From NCBI GenBank assembly GCA_017460885.1, contig JAFUAB010000041.1:52998-116997 (forward strand): DNA of 64,000 nucleotides. The letters run 5' to 3'. Shown here piece after piece: positions 1 through 9,918 of this stretch. The first letter of the stretch is position 1; each line of letters opens with the position of its first letter. The position numbers and the translations under genes are program-made. The notes under the pieces were generated by a model. That model was not told where the DNA came from. It did not search any database and saw only the letters and a list, made by a program, of their open reading frames with translations. The stretch comes from Lachnospiraceae bacterium (lineage in GTDB: Bacteria; Bacillota; Clostridia; Lachnospirales; Lachnospiraceae).

Positions 1-1
1 G

Positions 2-820
2 CTCATCGGTGATGAACTGAGAGTACGTCAGATACTGATCAATCTGCTGGGCAATTCGGTAAAATTTACCGAAAGAGGATTCATCCGGCTTGCAATGCAC
101 GGCATACGCGAGGGCGATAATTACAGGGTGTATGTCGATGTCGAGGACAGTGGCATCGGAATACGTGAAGCGGATATCGCACGTATCTTTGAGGCATTTA
201 ATCAGGTGGACACCCGCAGGAACCGCAGTTCACAGGGCACGGGACTCGGACTTTCCATAGCGCTTCGCCTTTCTCAGGCAATGGGCGGCGGTGTGACCGT
301 TGAAAGCGAATATGGCAAGGGTACCGTTTTTCACCTGGAATACCTGCAGAAGGTGGATGCATATGAGCCGATCGGTTCCCGTGTCTGCGAGATGCTTAAA
401 AGAGATGATTATGAGTATGCTGCCGAAGAACGCAGATTTGATTATAAACAGCATCCCAGCAAAAAGGTACTGGTTGTTGACGATTCCAAGGTCAATCTTA
501 TGGTTGCAAAGGGACTGCTTGCGCCCTACGGGATGGACGTGGATCTGGTGGGCAGCGGACGTAAGTGCCTTGAAAATGTGGCAGCTACGGAATATGACCT
601 GATCTTTATGGATCACATGATGCCCGAAATGGACGGTGTGGATACTACACGTGCGATCCGTGCTCTTGGAGGATATAACGCGACGGTTCCGATAGTTGCG
701 CTGACTGCCAACGCCATTGACGGCACAAGAGAGCAGCTGATGAAAGAGGGCATGCAGGATTTCATTACCAAACCTATAAATAAACTGGCATTGAATGAAG
801 TCATAGAAAAGTATTGCTGA
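2..820 (+). CDS. Hybrid sensor histidine kinase, C-terminal part (partial, runs off the window start)
   Basis: The open frame reads from the first bases of the window, so the gene is cut at its 5' end. Visible first is the ATP-binding domain: an N box (GDELRVRQILINLLGNSVKF), a G1 box (DSGIGI) and a G2 box (GTGLGLS), ending near residue 120. A receiver domain follows, with the acidic pair VVDD, phospho-acceptor Asp in IFMDHMMPEMDG, the conserved Thr in VALTANA and Lys in ITKPI. The protein therefore passes phosphate from an upstream His-kinase core (outside the window) to its own receiver. The sensor part and signal cannot be seen. No histidine phosphotransfer domain follows; the protein stops directly after the receiver. 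Confidence 0.93.
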   Translation, partial: LIGDELRVRQILINLLGNSVKFTERGFIRLAMHGIREGDNYRVYVDVEDSGIGIREADIARIFEAFNQVDTRRNRSSQGTGLGLSIALRLSQAMGGGVTVESEYGKGTVFHLEYLQKVDAYEPIGSRVCEMLKRDDYEYAAEERRFDYKQHPSKKVLVVDDSKVNLMVAKGLLAPYGMDVDLVGSGRKCLENVAATEYDLIFMDHMMPEMDGVDTTRAIRALGGYNATVPIVALTANAIDGTREQLMKEGMQDFITKPINKLALNEVIEKYC

Positions 821-880
821 CATTATACTGCAAAAAGGCGTTGCATAAAGTTTCGTTTTGATTTATACTCTTATCAATTC

Positions 881-897
881 ATGATCGATTCGATCAT
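881..897. promoter_or_regulatory. 17-bp palindrome in front of the PP2C/kinase operon
   Basis: ATGATCGATTCGATCAT is an 8-bp perfect inverted repeat around one central T, in the AT-rich 180-bp gap between the hybrid kinase and the phosphatase gene. A possible -10 (TATGAT, about 921-926) lies just downstream. It could be a dimeric repressor site; no regulator is known from the sequence. Confidence 0.35.
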
Positions 898-1003
898 TAT
901 TCGCCATTTTTTTAATATTGTATGATTATGCGCTAATATCGGATTTCTGCCGGGACTGCTTTGCATTCCCGGGACGGAGATGGCCGGTGATCGGAGGTAC
1001 TGC

Positions 1004-1702
1004 ATGTTCAGTGGGATTTACTGGGGCATTGGCAGCCGCACTTCCAATGAGGATTCTCTTGCGCTGGAACAGGTCAGTACCGACAAGGGGACCGCGGCTC
1101 TGGCCGTAGTCTGTGACGGTATAGGTACTCTGGAGCACGGAGAGATCGTCAGCGGATATGTGACTGAAATGTGTGTCAAATGGTTTTATCGTGTCGGAGT
1201 GTTTATGTCCGGGGCTTCTGCATCAAGGATCCGGAGGAGTATTTCCAAATGTGTATATGACTGTCACACGGAATTAAAAAAACGGGCAGCAGGATCGGAT
1301 ATCGTCTGGGGCTGCACTTTTACGCTCATCTGTATTTGGAACGGGCGATTTGTATGTGCGCATCTGGGAGATTCCTCGGCTATGATTCTGACAGACAGGG
1401 GAGTAAGGCATATAACACAACTGCACAGAAACGAAAGGGGGCAGCTGACCAGATGCGTGGGAAGCATGGGGTATTATAAGCCCGAATTCAGCTTCGGCAG
1501 ACTTAAAAAGAAACAGGGGATACTTGTAGCAAGTGATGGGTTTACGGAAAAACTGACAGACACGGAAATATCCGGAATGCTTGCGATACACTCCGAAATA
1601 TCCGATGAGATGATCGAAAAGAGGCTGGTCAAAATAGGCGCGGAAACGGAACGCAGAGGCGGCGGTGACAACAGGAGTGCGGTATGTATTTTCAGGAGGT
1701 GA
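1004..1702 (+). CDS. PP2C-family serine/threonine protein phosphatase
   Basis: A metal-dependent phosphatase of about 232 residues, the usual length of bacterial PrpC/Stp proteins. Family motifs are visible in order: GSRTSNEDS near the N-terminus, VVCDGIG (metal Asp), HLGDSSA, VASDGFTE and GGGDNRSA near the C-terminus, which carries the last metal Asp. I take the ATG at 1004 because GGAGG lies 6 bases upstream; an earlier in-frame ATG at 980 has no such site. The stop is 3 bp before the start of a Ser/Thr kinase, so the two are co-translated and probably act as an opposing pair, like PrpC/PrkC of Firmicutes. Its targets cannot be read here. Confidence 0.9.
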   Translation: MFSGIYWGIGSRTSNEDSLALEQVSTDKGTAALAVVCDGIGTLEHGEIVSGYVTEMCVKWFYRVGVFMSGASASRIRRSISKCVYDCHTELKKRAAGSDIVWGCTFTLICIWNGRFVCAHLGDSSAMILTDRGVRHITQLHRNERGQLTRCVGSMGYYKPEFSFGRLKKKQGILVASDGFTEKLTDTEISGMLAIHSEISDEMIEKRLVKIGAETERRGGGDNRSAVCIFRR

Positions 1703-1705
1703 GCT

Positions 1706-3148
1706 ATGATAAACGATCAGATAACACAGGAGATGATAGAACAGATGATAGGTGAGCGTTTCCGGATAGATGAGCTGGCCGGAAACGGCGGGTTTGGAGA
1801 TGTATACAGAGGCTTCGACAACAGGATGAGCCGGCCGGTGGCGATAAAGGTAGTCAGATCCCTCGGAGATAAGGAGGCGGATGTACTCATTAACCTGGAT
1901 CATCGCGGCCTGCCCAGGCTTTATGATGTGATAAGGGGAGAAGAGGTCACTGTTATGATCATGGAATGGATCCCGGGTGTCGATCTCGAAAAATATATCA
2001 CGTTAAACGGCTCTCTGTCCGAGAGAACCTCGGTCAGGATCGGACTGGAGCTGCTGGATATACTGGATTACCTTCATCATCATAAGCCTAATATCATTTA
2101 TCAGGATCTTAAACCGTCCAACATAATGATGATGCCTGACGGGCATGTCAAGCTTGTGGATTTCGGAACTGCGCTGGTAATGGATTATGGTGATGAGGAT
2201 ATGATACTTGCAGGGACCGTCGGTTACGGAGCACCGGAGCAGAGGGGGATAACGGGAGAGAGGCATGCCGGCACAGGCAGTGATATCTATGCATGGGGAG
2301 CGGTGATGTACAGCCTTTTGAGCGGTATCATGCTGAACCATCCCCCTTATACTATGAAGAGGATACGTACGGTCTGCCCGGGGATCTCATACGGAGTATC
2401 ACATGTAGTGTCGGTATGTACCAGAAGGAACGAAAAAGACAGATACAGTGACGTACAGAGCGTATCGCGCGCACTCAGCCGCAGGAATGCAACGAATGCG
2501 GTGTGCAGATTTTTGTTCACCGCTTTGTATATAATGTGTGTATTGCCTTTTATCTGGATCTGGAAAAGAATGTACATCTCAGGTGACTTCACCCTTATGG
2601 AGCAGAGGCTGAATACCGCGGCCAGGCTGCTGCAGGGACGCGGCGGGACGGATATGCAATATCTGGGCAGGACAGTGAAATATCTGATCGGCAATGACAG
2701 ACTTCTTATGAATCTGGGAGTTATGGTTTTGACCGGAGCATGGATGCTTGCAGGGTTTAAGCTTCTGCAGGACAGAAAGTTTATCAAGGTCAGAAGAAGT
2801 ATATTCTTAAGCGGACGCAGATATCCCGGATTGTGGATCCCGACCCTCGTTGCGGGGATAGTTTTCGGATACGGTATAGGAGGAGAGCTGATGCCGGTAG
2901 TATCTTATGCCGAGGAGCTTCATGAGGATGAACCGGAAACCACACTTCCGGTCACCATACTTGATGACGACGGAAACAAACTGCTGCTAAGATACAATAC
3001 AGCCTACGAGCCGGAGGGGGAACTCAGGATATGTATCGATGAGAATGTGCTTGACACCTGTAATGGCGGATGCCTGAGGCTGGAATATGTGCCGGATGAT
3101 GGAGAAAGCGTATTGACCAGAACTATACGCATCGGAGGTGATGAATGA
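1706..3148 (+). CDS. Membrane serine/threonine protein kinase
   Basis: About 480 residues. Residues ~16-265 are a protein-kinase domain: glycine loop GNGGFGDVYRG, VAIKV lysine, catalytic loop YQDLKPSN, VDFGTA metal motif and GTVGYGAPEQ. The catalytic loop reads Y-Q-D instead of H-R-D, so it is a non-RD kinase, suggesting activity not controlled by activation-loop phosphorylation in the classical way. Hydrophobic stretches near 270-290, 335-352 and 373-395 look like three membrane spans, followed by ~85 residues that should face outward. There are no PASTA repeats, unlike PrkC. AGGAGGTG lies 5 bases before the ATG. Coupled to the PP2C gene upstream. Confidence 0.9.
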   Translation: MINDQITQEMIEQMIGERFRIDELAGNGGFGDVYRGFDNRMSRPVAIKVVRSLGDKEADVLINLDHRGLPRLYDVIRGEEVTVMIMEWIPGVDLEKYITLNGSLSERTSVRIGLELLDILDYLHHHKPNIIYQDLKPSNIMMMPDGHVKLVDFGTALVMDYGDEDMILAGTVGYGAPEQRGITGERHAGTGSDIYAWGAVMYSLLSGIMLNHPPYTMKRIRTVCPGISYGVSHVVSVCTRRNEKDRYSDVQSVSRALSRRNATNAVCRFLFTALYIMCVLPFIWIWKRMYISGDFTLMEQRLNTAARLLQGRGGTDMQYLGRTVKYLIGNDRLLMNLGVMVLTGAWMLAGFKLLQDRKFIKVRRSIFLSGRRYPGLWIPTLVAGIVFGYGIGGELMPVVSYAEELHEDEPETTLPVTILDDDGNKLLLRYNTAYEPEGELRICIDENVLDTCNGGCLRLEYVPDDGESVLTRTIRIGGDE

Positions 3149-3189
3149 TTGCGGAAGAGCCGCAGATCAGGCCGGTGGCAAAATACCTT

Positions 3190-3227
3190 TTGACCCTGAC
3201 ATCATTGTGATCATAATATGATATAAT
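3190..3227 (+). promoter_or_regulatory. Possible promoter for ispG-polC
   Basis: TTGACC at 3190 is followed 16 bp later by CATAAT (3212-3217); a better-looking TATAAT with an upstream TG lies at 3222-3227 but 26 bp from that -35. Either could start the ispG transcript; the choice cannot be made from sequence. Confidence 0.4.
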
Positions 3228-3285
3228 GATGTCAGAAGCTGCAAGATCCGGATCAGATCACTGTCAAACGAAATAAGGAAGAACC

Positions 3286-4344
3286 ATGTACAGAGATAAT
3301 ACCAAAGTCATAAAAATAGGCGACCGTGTCATAGGAGGCGGGAATCCGGTACTTATACAGTCTATGACCAATACCCCTACGGAGAACGTGGATGAGACGG
3401 TCAGACAAATCCTCGGGCTTGAAAAGGCCGGCTGCGAGATAATCAGATGTACGGTTCCCACCGCCGAAGCGGCCAGGGCTCTGGGTGAGATAAAGAAGCA
3501 GATTCATATCCCGCTGGTGGCGGATATTCATTTTGATCACAGATGTGCCATTGCCGCCATGGAGAACGGTGCAGACAAGATCCGTATCAATCCCGGCAAT
3601 ATCGGCGGCAGGGACAAGCTCTCCGAGGTCGTGAGATGTGCAAAAGAGCGTGGGATCCCCATCAGAGTCGGAGTCAATTCGGGGTCACTGGAAAAGCATA
3701 TAGTCGAAAGGGACGGAGGCGTTACGGCGGCAGGTATAGTTGAGAGCGCGCTTGACAAGGTTCATATGATAGAGGATATGGACTATGATAATATCGTGAT
3801 AAGCGTCAAGTCTTCGGATGTGTTGATGAGTGTGGAGACACACAGGCTTCTGGCGGAGAAGACGGATTATCCTCTGCATGTCGGGATCACGGAGGCCGGT
3901 ACTCTATGGAGCGGCAATATCAAGTCATCCCTCGGGCTCGGCATGATCCTTTCACAGGGAATAGGGGACACCGTCAGAGTCTCACTTACCGGAGATCCCG
4001 TCGAGGAGATCAGATCCGCTAAGCTTATCCTCAGAACACTCGGGCTGCGAGGAGGCGGCATTGAGGTAGTCAGCTGTCCGACCTGCGGACGTACCAGGAT
4101 CGATCTTATCGGTCTTGCCGGGCAGGTTGAAGCATTTGTTTCCGATATACCGCTGGATATCACGGTTGCCGTTATGGGATGTGCGGTCAACGGTCCCGGA
4201 GAAGCCAGAGAGGCTGATATCGGCATAGCCGGCGGAGATCACGAGGGTTTGCTCTTTAAGCACGGAGAGATCGTCCGCAAGGTTCCCGAAGAGGAGCTTC
4301 TCGATGCATTGAAGGAAGAACTTATGAATTGGGATCGAAACTGA
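3286..4344 (+). CDS. ispG: 4-hydroxy-3-methylbut-2-enyl diphosphate synthase (IspG/GcpE)
   Basis: Catalyses the reductive ring opening of MEcPP to HMBPP in the MEP isoprenoid pathway, using a 4Fe-4S cluster. The 352-residue length and start (RDNTKVIKIGDRVIGGGNPV..QSMTNT) fit the family. The cluster-binding Cys residues are visible as SCPTCGRTRID (~264 and 267) and MGCAVNGPGEA (~297), followed by the conserved glutamate. AAGGAA stands before the ATG. polC begins only ~15 bp downstream, the same order found in many Clostridia (where dxr and rseP usually precede ispG; here a kinase gene precedes it). Confidence 0.97.
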   Translation: MYRDNTKVIKIGDRVIGGGNPVLIQSMTNTPTENVDETVRQILGLEKAGCEIIRCTVPTAEAARALGEIKKQIHIPLVADIHFDHRCAIAAMENGADKIRINPGNIGGRDKLSEVVRCAKERGIPIRVGVNSGSLEKHIVERDGGVTAAGIVESALDKVHMIEDMDYDNIVISVKSSDVLMSVETHRLLAEKTDYPLHVGITEAGTLWSGNIKSSLGLGMILSQGIGDTVRVSLTGDPVEEIRSAKLILRTLGLRGGGIEVVSCPTCGRTRIDLIGLAGQVEAFVSDIPLDITVAVMGCAVNGPGEAREADIGIAGGDHEGLLFKHGEIVRKVPEEELLDALKEELMNWDRN

Positions 4345-4359
4345 TCCACGGTATTGGAT

Positions 4360-7300
4360 ATGGAGCCGAAATTATTTTTTGATGTATTTCCGACAATAGA
4401 AGTCGATCAATCTATTACGGGTCTGCTTGGTCAGACCCGGATTGTTCGTTTGGGCAGTGCCGATAACGGTCAGATCGTCCGCATATATATGACCAGTGAC
4501 CATCTTTTCACGTACAGGCAGGCAACCATGGTCCGCAACGCCATCGAGAGCAAACTGTCCTCCAACGGCAGAGTCCGTGTGTATTTATATTTTAAATATA
4601 ACCTTTCTGCCCAATATAATATCCCCAAGCTTTATGACGTATATCAGGATTCGATCCTTGAGGAAATGAAGGAAAATGACAGGGTTCTCTATGATATGCT
4701 CAATAATGCCAGCGTTGACTGCTCCGGCGACCACGATATGCATATCACGCTGGAAAACGGTATTTTACAGAAAGAGAAGACCGCGAAGCTGGAAGCTGTT
4801 CTCACGAAGATCTTTACGGACAGATGCGGACTCGATGTGCATATAAGCATTACGATGAACGAGCCGGTGGATACCGAGGCCAATAAGGGCTGGACCGGAA
4901 GCTGGGTGCGTGATACTGTCGCTGCCCCAGGTACCGGCGCCGGTCAGGGATCCGATAACCTGCCGGGAGAGACTGAGGGATCCGCGGCAGCAGGCGAAAA
5001 TCCCGATACCGTGAATATGCCCGGAGTGCAGAGACAGGTACGCGGAGGCAGGAATGTCAAAAAGGCCAAAACCCTGACTTTCAGTGACGATCCCAATGTG
5101 ATATACCGCAAGGACGTGACGGAGGATGCACAGTCTATAGCGGACATACAGGGTGAGATAGGAGATGTGATCATCCACGGTCAGGTCAGCGCCCTTGAAA
5201 CCAGAGGGATCAAGGGTGACAGAACTATCGTCATGTTCGTGATAACGGATTTTGAGGATTCGATCAAGGTCAAGATATTTGTTGAGGACGAGCTTCTTCC
5301 GGAATTGCTGGGCTCGCTGCAGGACGGTAAATTTGTCAAGTTGTCCGGCAAGGCGCTGATGGACAGCTTCGATCATGAGATATCGATCTCTTCCGTAAGC
5401 GGTATCAGACTTATTCCGGATTTTCGCGCTACCAGAATGGATACGGCAGAAGTGAAGAGAGTTGAGCTTCACTGCCATACACAGATGAGCGAACTTGATG
5501 CCGTTACGCCCTGTGCGGAATTGGTCAGGAGGGCGTATTCCTGGGGAATGAAGGCACTGGCCATAACCGATCACGGAGTAGTTCACGGCTTCACGGATGC
5601 TTTTCATACATGGCAGGCATTGTGGGGCAAGGAGTCCGAAAAACGTAAGGCGGCGGGGGATCCCAATCCCGATCCTCAGGATTTCTTCAAGATAATATAT
5701 GGCTGTGAGGCGTATCTGGTAGACGATCTGGAGAAGGTTGTGACCGGGGACCTGGACAGAAAAATAGCCGATCAGACATATGTGGTATTTGATATAGAAA
5801 CTACCGGGTTTTCGCCGGTCAATGACCGTATCATAGAGATCGGAGCGGTCAAGATACGGGGCGGAGAAGTGATAGACAGGTATTCGACATTTGTAAATCC
5901 CGAGATACCGATCCCATTCGATATAGAGACACTCACCCATATCAATGACAATATGGTGATGGGATCTCCGACCATAGAGCATATCCTTCCGGAGTTTCTT
6001 GAATTCATAGAGGGGCCGGATACGGTTCTGGTCGGCCATAATGTCAAGTTTGACGTCAGCTTTATCCGGGAGAACATGAAACGTATACTTCATGAGGAAC
6101 TGCCCTATACCTATGCGGATACCGCGGGAATGGCAAGAGTTGTGCTTCCCGGACATAAAAAATATACTCTGGATGCCGTGGCCAAGCTTCTGAACGTTCG
6201 CCTTGACACGCATCACAGGGCAGTGGATGATGCGGAATGTACTGCATGGATATATATCGATCTCATGAAGAAGATACTGGCAAAGGGTATTGAGGATTTT
6301 GCCGGATTAAATGATTTTGCGGAATCTGGAACCGATATCATCAAGAGTCTGCATCCGTATCACTGCATCATACTGGCCAAGAACAATACCGGGCGTGTCA
6401 ATCTGTACAAGCTTGTGAGCTTTGCTCATCTGAATTACTTCTCACGTGTACCCAGGATACCCAAGAGCAAACTTCAGGAATACCGCGAAGGCCTGATAAT
6501 AGGCAGCGCCTGTGAGGCCGGCGAGCTGTTTGAGGCTCTGGAAAACAGACAGTCCGAGGAAAAAATAGCCAATATCGTTGAGTTCTATGACTATCTTGAG
6601 ATCCAGCCGGTAGATAATAACAGATTTATGATAGCATCTCCAAAGAGGCGCAATATCAATTCCGAAGAGGATATAAGGGACATCAACAGGGCTATAGTTG
6701 AGCTGGGCGAAAAGTGGAACAAGCCAGTTGTCGCAACCTGCGATGTGCATTTTATGGATCCGGAGGATAATATCTACCGCAAGATCGTGCTTGCGGGACA
6801 TGGCTTTGAGGACGCGGATGATTCACCGCCGCTCTATCTGCGGACTACTGATGAGATGCTTCAGGAGTTTTCTTATCTTGGGGACAAAAAGGCATATGAA
6901 GTGGTAGTTGTCAATACCAATATGATTGCCGATATGATCGATTCCATGTCTCCGGTACGTCCCGATAAATGTCCGCCTGTCATCCCGGATTCGGATAAGA
7001 CCCTGAGGGAGATCTGCGAGAACAAAGCTCATGAGATATACGGCCCCGATCTGCCCAGGGTAGTTGAGGACCGTATGGAAAAGGAACTGGATTCCATCAT
7101 AGGCAACGGCTTTGCCGTTATGTATATCATAGCGCAGAAACTGGTATGGAAATCCGTGGAGGACGGATATCTGGTGGGATCGAGGGGATCCGTGGGTTCT
7201 TCCTTCGTGGCGTTTCTGGCCGGAATATCCGAGGTCAATTCGCTTGCTCCGCATTATTATTGTCCGGAATGCCATTATGTGGACTTTGATTCCGAGGAAG

Positions 7301-8919
7301 TCAGGGCGTACGGAGGAATGGCCGGATGCGATATGCCTCCCAAAAACTGTCCGGTTTGCGGCAAGCCTCTGAACCGTGACGGATTTGATATTCCCTTTGA
7401 AACCTTTCTGGGCTTCAACGGTGACAAGGAACCCGATATAGACCTTAATTTCTCAAGTGAATACCAGTCCAAGGCTCATGCTTATACCGAGGTTATCTTT
7501 GGAGCCGGACAGACCTACCGCGCGGGCACGATCTCTACTCTGGCGGGAAAGACGGCCTACGGTTATGCCAGTCATTACTACAGTGACAGACAGATCATCA
7601 AAAGGAGATGTGAGATAGAGAGGATCGCAGCCAGGTGTGAAGGCGCGCGTACCACGACCGGACAGCACCCTGGAGGGATCGTTGTATTGCCGGTAGGGGA
7701 GGAGATATATACGTTTACTCCGATACAGCATCCGGCGAACAAAGAGGATTCGGAATCCGTAACCACTCATTTCGATTACCATTCGATCGACCACAACCTG
7801 CTCAAGCTGGATATCCTGGGCAAGGACGACCCGACTCAGGTACGTATATTGTATGATCTGACGGGACTTGATCCGCTGGATGTACCGCTGGATGACGAGA
7901 AGGTCATGTCACTTTTCCAGAATACGGAGGCTCTTGGGATAACTCCCGCTGACATTGGTGGCACCAGGCTCGGATGTCTGGCGATCCCGGAATTCGGTAC
8001 CGATAACTGTATCAACATGGTGCTTGAGGCCAAACCACAGCATCTTTCAGATCTGATACGCATATCCGGACTGGGACATGGAGAGGGAGTCTGGGGAGAT
8101 AACGCCCAGACACTGATCCGGGACGGCAAGGCTACGATATCGACCGCCATATGCTGTCGTGACGATATTATGATCTACCTGATACAAAAGGGGTTGGAAC
8201 CTGGCAAGTCATTTGATATTATGGAGAAGGTGCGTAAAGGTCAGGTTGCCAAGGGCAAGGTGGCCAAATGGGAATCCTGGAAGGAGGATATGAAGGCCCA
8301 TGATGTCCCCGACTGGTATATCTGGTCCTGCGAACAGATCAAGTACATGTTCCCGAAGGCTCACGCAGCGGCTTATGTGCTGATGGCATGGAGGATGGGA
8401 TATTACAAGATCTACTATCCGCTGGCTTTCTATACCACTTATTTTTCAATCAAGGAAACCGGCACCACCGGCGGTTTTTCATATGAAAAAATGGGAATGG
8501 GCAGGGGCGCGCTTGAGAAGACACTGTCGGAGCTGCGGGCCAAATCGAAGAACGAGAAGCTGGAGTCCAAAGAGAAGAATATGTACAGGGCGATCCGTGT
8601 GGCTGAGGAAATGTATGCCAGAGGGATAGAATTCGCTCCGATAGACATTATGAAAGCGGATTCGCGAAGATTTACCATCACCGATGACGGGCGGATCATG
8701 CCTTCCATCAACAGTATCGACGGCATCGGAGATGAACTTGCGGAATCGATAGCACATGCGGCAACCCAGGGTGAATTCCTTTCCAAGGACGAATTCAGAG
8801 CCCGTACCAAGGCTTCACAGACCAATGTTGAGAAGCTGTCCGAGCTGGGGATCATAGATCATCTTCCGCAGTCGGGTCAGCTGAGTATATTTGATTTTAT
8901 GAAGGGAAACGTGAATTAA
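4360..8919 (+). CDS. polC: DNA polymerase III subunit alpha, PolC type
   Basis: The Gram-positive replicative polymerase, ~1519 residues, close to the family norm. Order of domains: N-terminal domain, OB fold (~240-340), PHP domain beginning VELHCHTQMSELDAV (~364), a DEDD 3'-5' proofreading exonuclease inserted in the PHP domain (VFDIETTGF at ~475, GHNVKFDVSF, HHRAVDDAE), then the polymerase core with zinc-binding Cys pairs CPEC/CPVC, catalytic Asp motifs PDIDLNF (~1026) and LKLDILG (~1150), and a C-terminal helix-hairpin-helix region. A linker at ~190-225 is rich in Gly/Ala/Glu. ATG at 4360 is preferred; a TTG two codons upstream is possible. Directly follows ispG, probably one transcript. 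Confidence 0.98.
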   Translation: MEPKLFFDVFPTIEVDQSITGLLGQTRIVRLGSADNGQIVRIYMTSDHLFTYRQATMVRNAIESKLSSNGRVRVYLYFKYNLSAQYNIPKLYDVYQDSILEEMKENDRVLYDMLNNASVDCSGDHDMHITLENGILQKEKTAKLEAVLTKIFTDRCGLDVHISITMNEPVDTEANKGWTGSWVRDTVAAPGTGAGQGSDNLPGETEGSAAAGENPDTVNMPGVQRQVRGGRNVKKAKTLTFSDDPNVIYRKDVTEDAQSIADIQGEIGDVIIHGQVSALETRGIKGDRTIVMFVITDFEDSIKVKIFVEDELLPELLGSLQDGKFVKLSGKALMDSFDHEISISSVSGIRLIPDFRATRMDTAEVKRVELHCHTQMSELDAVTPCAELVRRAYSWGMKALAITDHGVVHGFTDAFHTWQALWGKESEKRKAAGDPNPDPQDFFKIIYGCEAYLVDDLEKVVTGDLDRKIADQTYVVFDIETTGFSPVNDRIIEIGAVKIRGGEVIDRYSTFVNPEIPIPFDIETLTHINDNMVMGSPTIEHILPEFLEFIEGPDTVLVGHNVKFDVSFIRENMKRILHEELPYTYADTAGMARVVLPGHKKYTLDAVAKLLNVRLDTHHRAVDDAECTAWIYIDLMKKILAKGIEDFAGLNDFAESGTDIIKSLHPYHCIILAKNNTGRVNLYKLVSFAHLNYFSRVPRIPKSKLQEYREGLIIGSACEAGELFEALENRQSEEKIANIVEFYDYLEIQPVDNNRFMIASPKRRNINSEEDIRDINRAIVELGEKWNKPVVATCDVHFMDPEDNIYRKIVLAGHGFEDADDSPPLYLRTTDEMLQEFSYLGDKKAYEVVVVNTNMIADMIDSMSPVRPDKCPPVIPDSDKTLREICENKAHEIYGPDLPRVVEDRMEKELDSIIGNGFAVMYIIAQKLVWKSVEDGYLVGSRGSVGSSFVAFLAGISEVNSLAPHYYCPECHYVDFDSEEVRAYGGMAGCDMPPKNCPVCGKPLNRDGFDIPFETFLGFNGDKEPDIDLNFSSEYQSKAHAYTEVIFGAGQTYRAGTISTLAGKTAYGYASHYYSDRQIIKRRCEIERIAARCEGARTTTGQHPGGIVVLPVGEEIYTFTPIQHPANKEDSESVTTHFDYHSIDHNLLKLDILGKDDPTQVRILYDLTGLDPLDVPLDDEKVMSLFQNTEALGITPADIGGTRLGCLAIPEFGTDNCINMVLEAKPQHLSDLIRISGLGHGEGVWGDNAQTLIRDGKATISTAICCRDDIMIYLIQKGLEPGKSFDIMEKVRKGQVAKGKVAKWESWKEDMKAHDVPDWYIWSCEQIKYMFPKAHAAAYVLMAWRMGYYKIYYPLAFYTTYFSIKETGTTGGFSYEKMGMGRGALEKTLSELRAKSKNEKLESKEKNMYRAIRVAEEMYARGIEFAPIDIMKADSRRFTITDDGRIMPSINSIDGIGDELAESIAHAATQGEFLSKDEFRARTKASQTNVEKLSELGIIDHLPQSGQLSIFDFMKGNVN

Positions 8920-8964
8920 AGCGATCTCGCGCATTGACGTTCCGCTTCTGTTACAAAGAAGAAT

Positions 8965-9912
8965 ATGAAAAAAAAGATCACCCTGCCAAAGGAAAAAGAT
9001 GATAACGACATCCGGCTTGCACCGATGATGAAGGCACTGAAAACCTTTCATTCGGCAATGTCCGCTACGGATATGCAGGATGCGGAGGCCCTTGCGAAGC
9101 ACCGTTCATCCCAGGAGATACTTTCACGTCTGGTCACACCCGCGGTTGCTGTATCGTATGAAAAGGATATGATCAAGAGTATCCCTGTCGAATGGGCCAG
9201 ACCCGAGTTTGTTCACCGCGAACATCCCGTGATCCTGTATTGCCACGGCGGCGGATATACCTCCGGTGGTCTCGGATATGCCGGGATACTGGCCGGTAAG
9301 CTCGCCATGCATACAGGACTGGAGGTATGCACCTTTGAGTACAGGCTTGCCCCGGAGAATCCCTATCCGGCAGCGATTGAGGATGCTGTGGATGTCTGGA
9401 ATCATCTGATGTACCTTGGATACGGAGCACGTGATATTATCGTGGCGGGAGATTCTGCAGGCGGCAATATGGCTCTGGAGCTCACGCTCATCCTTCAGTC
9501 GCAGCGCAGGATGATGCCGGCGGGAATGATACTGATGAGTCCCTGGACCGATATGACCGCCAGCTCTTCGACATACGAAAAATACAAAGAAACGGATCCG
9601 ATGCTTACATATGATTACGTATGCGGGGCCAGAGATGCCTATGCGGGAGCGGATATTGACTATACAAATCCTTCCCTGAGTCCGTTGTTTGCAGATCTGA
9701 CCGAAATGCCCCCGACACTTATAGAAGTCGGGAGCAATGAGATATTGAGAGCGGACAGTGAGGATCTGTATAAGAAACTGCACAAAAACGGGTGTATAGC
9801 AAGATTACGTGTATACAGCGGAGGCTGGCATGTTTTTCAGATCCTGCCTACACCGAGAGCGGCAAGGGCACTGGATGATGTCGCCGATTTCATCAGGGAA
9901 GTGGGTTTATAA
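8965..9912 (+). CDS. Alpha/beta hydrolase, HSL-type esterase
   Basis: A 315-residue cytosolic carboxylesterase of the hormone-sensitive-lipase family. The oxyanion-hole motif HGGGYTSGG sits at ~94 and the nucleophile elbow GDSAGGN at ~162; the His of the triad is in GGWHVFQ (~288) and the acid probably in the NEILRADSED segment. No signal peptide. It begins a tight four-gene run with an acyltransferase-like protein, a zinc-ribbon membrane protein and a CE2 esterase, suggesting turnover of short acyl esters. The actual substrate is unknown. Confidence 0.9.
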   Translation: MKKKITLPKEKDDNDIRLAPMMKALKTFHSAMSATDMQDAEALAKHRSSQEILSRLVTPAVAVSYEKDMIKSIPVEWARPEFVHREHPVILYCHGGGYTSGGLGYAGILAGKLAMHTGLEVCTFEYRLAPENPYPAAIEDAVDVWNHLMYLGYGARDIIVAGDSAGGNMALELTLILQSQRRMMPAGMILMSPWTDMTASSSTYEKYKETDPMLTYDYVCGARDAYAGADIDYTNPSLSPLFADLTEMPPTLIEVGSNEILRADSEDLYKKLHKNGCIARLRVYSGGWHVFQILPTPRAARALDDVADFIREVGL

Positions 9913-9918
9913 AAGATC

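Noticed and set aside
4765-6216. 483-codon frame antisense to polC
   Set aside because: Shadow of polC; no ribosome site and no recognisable domain.
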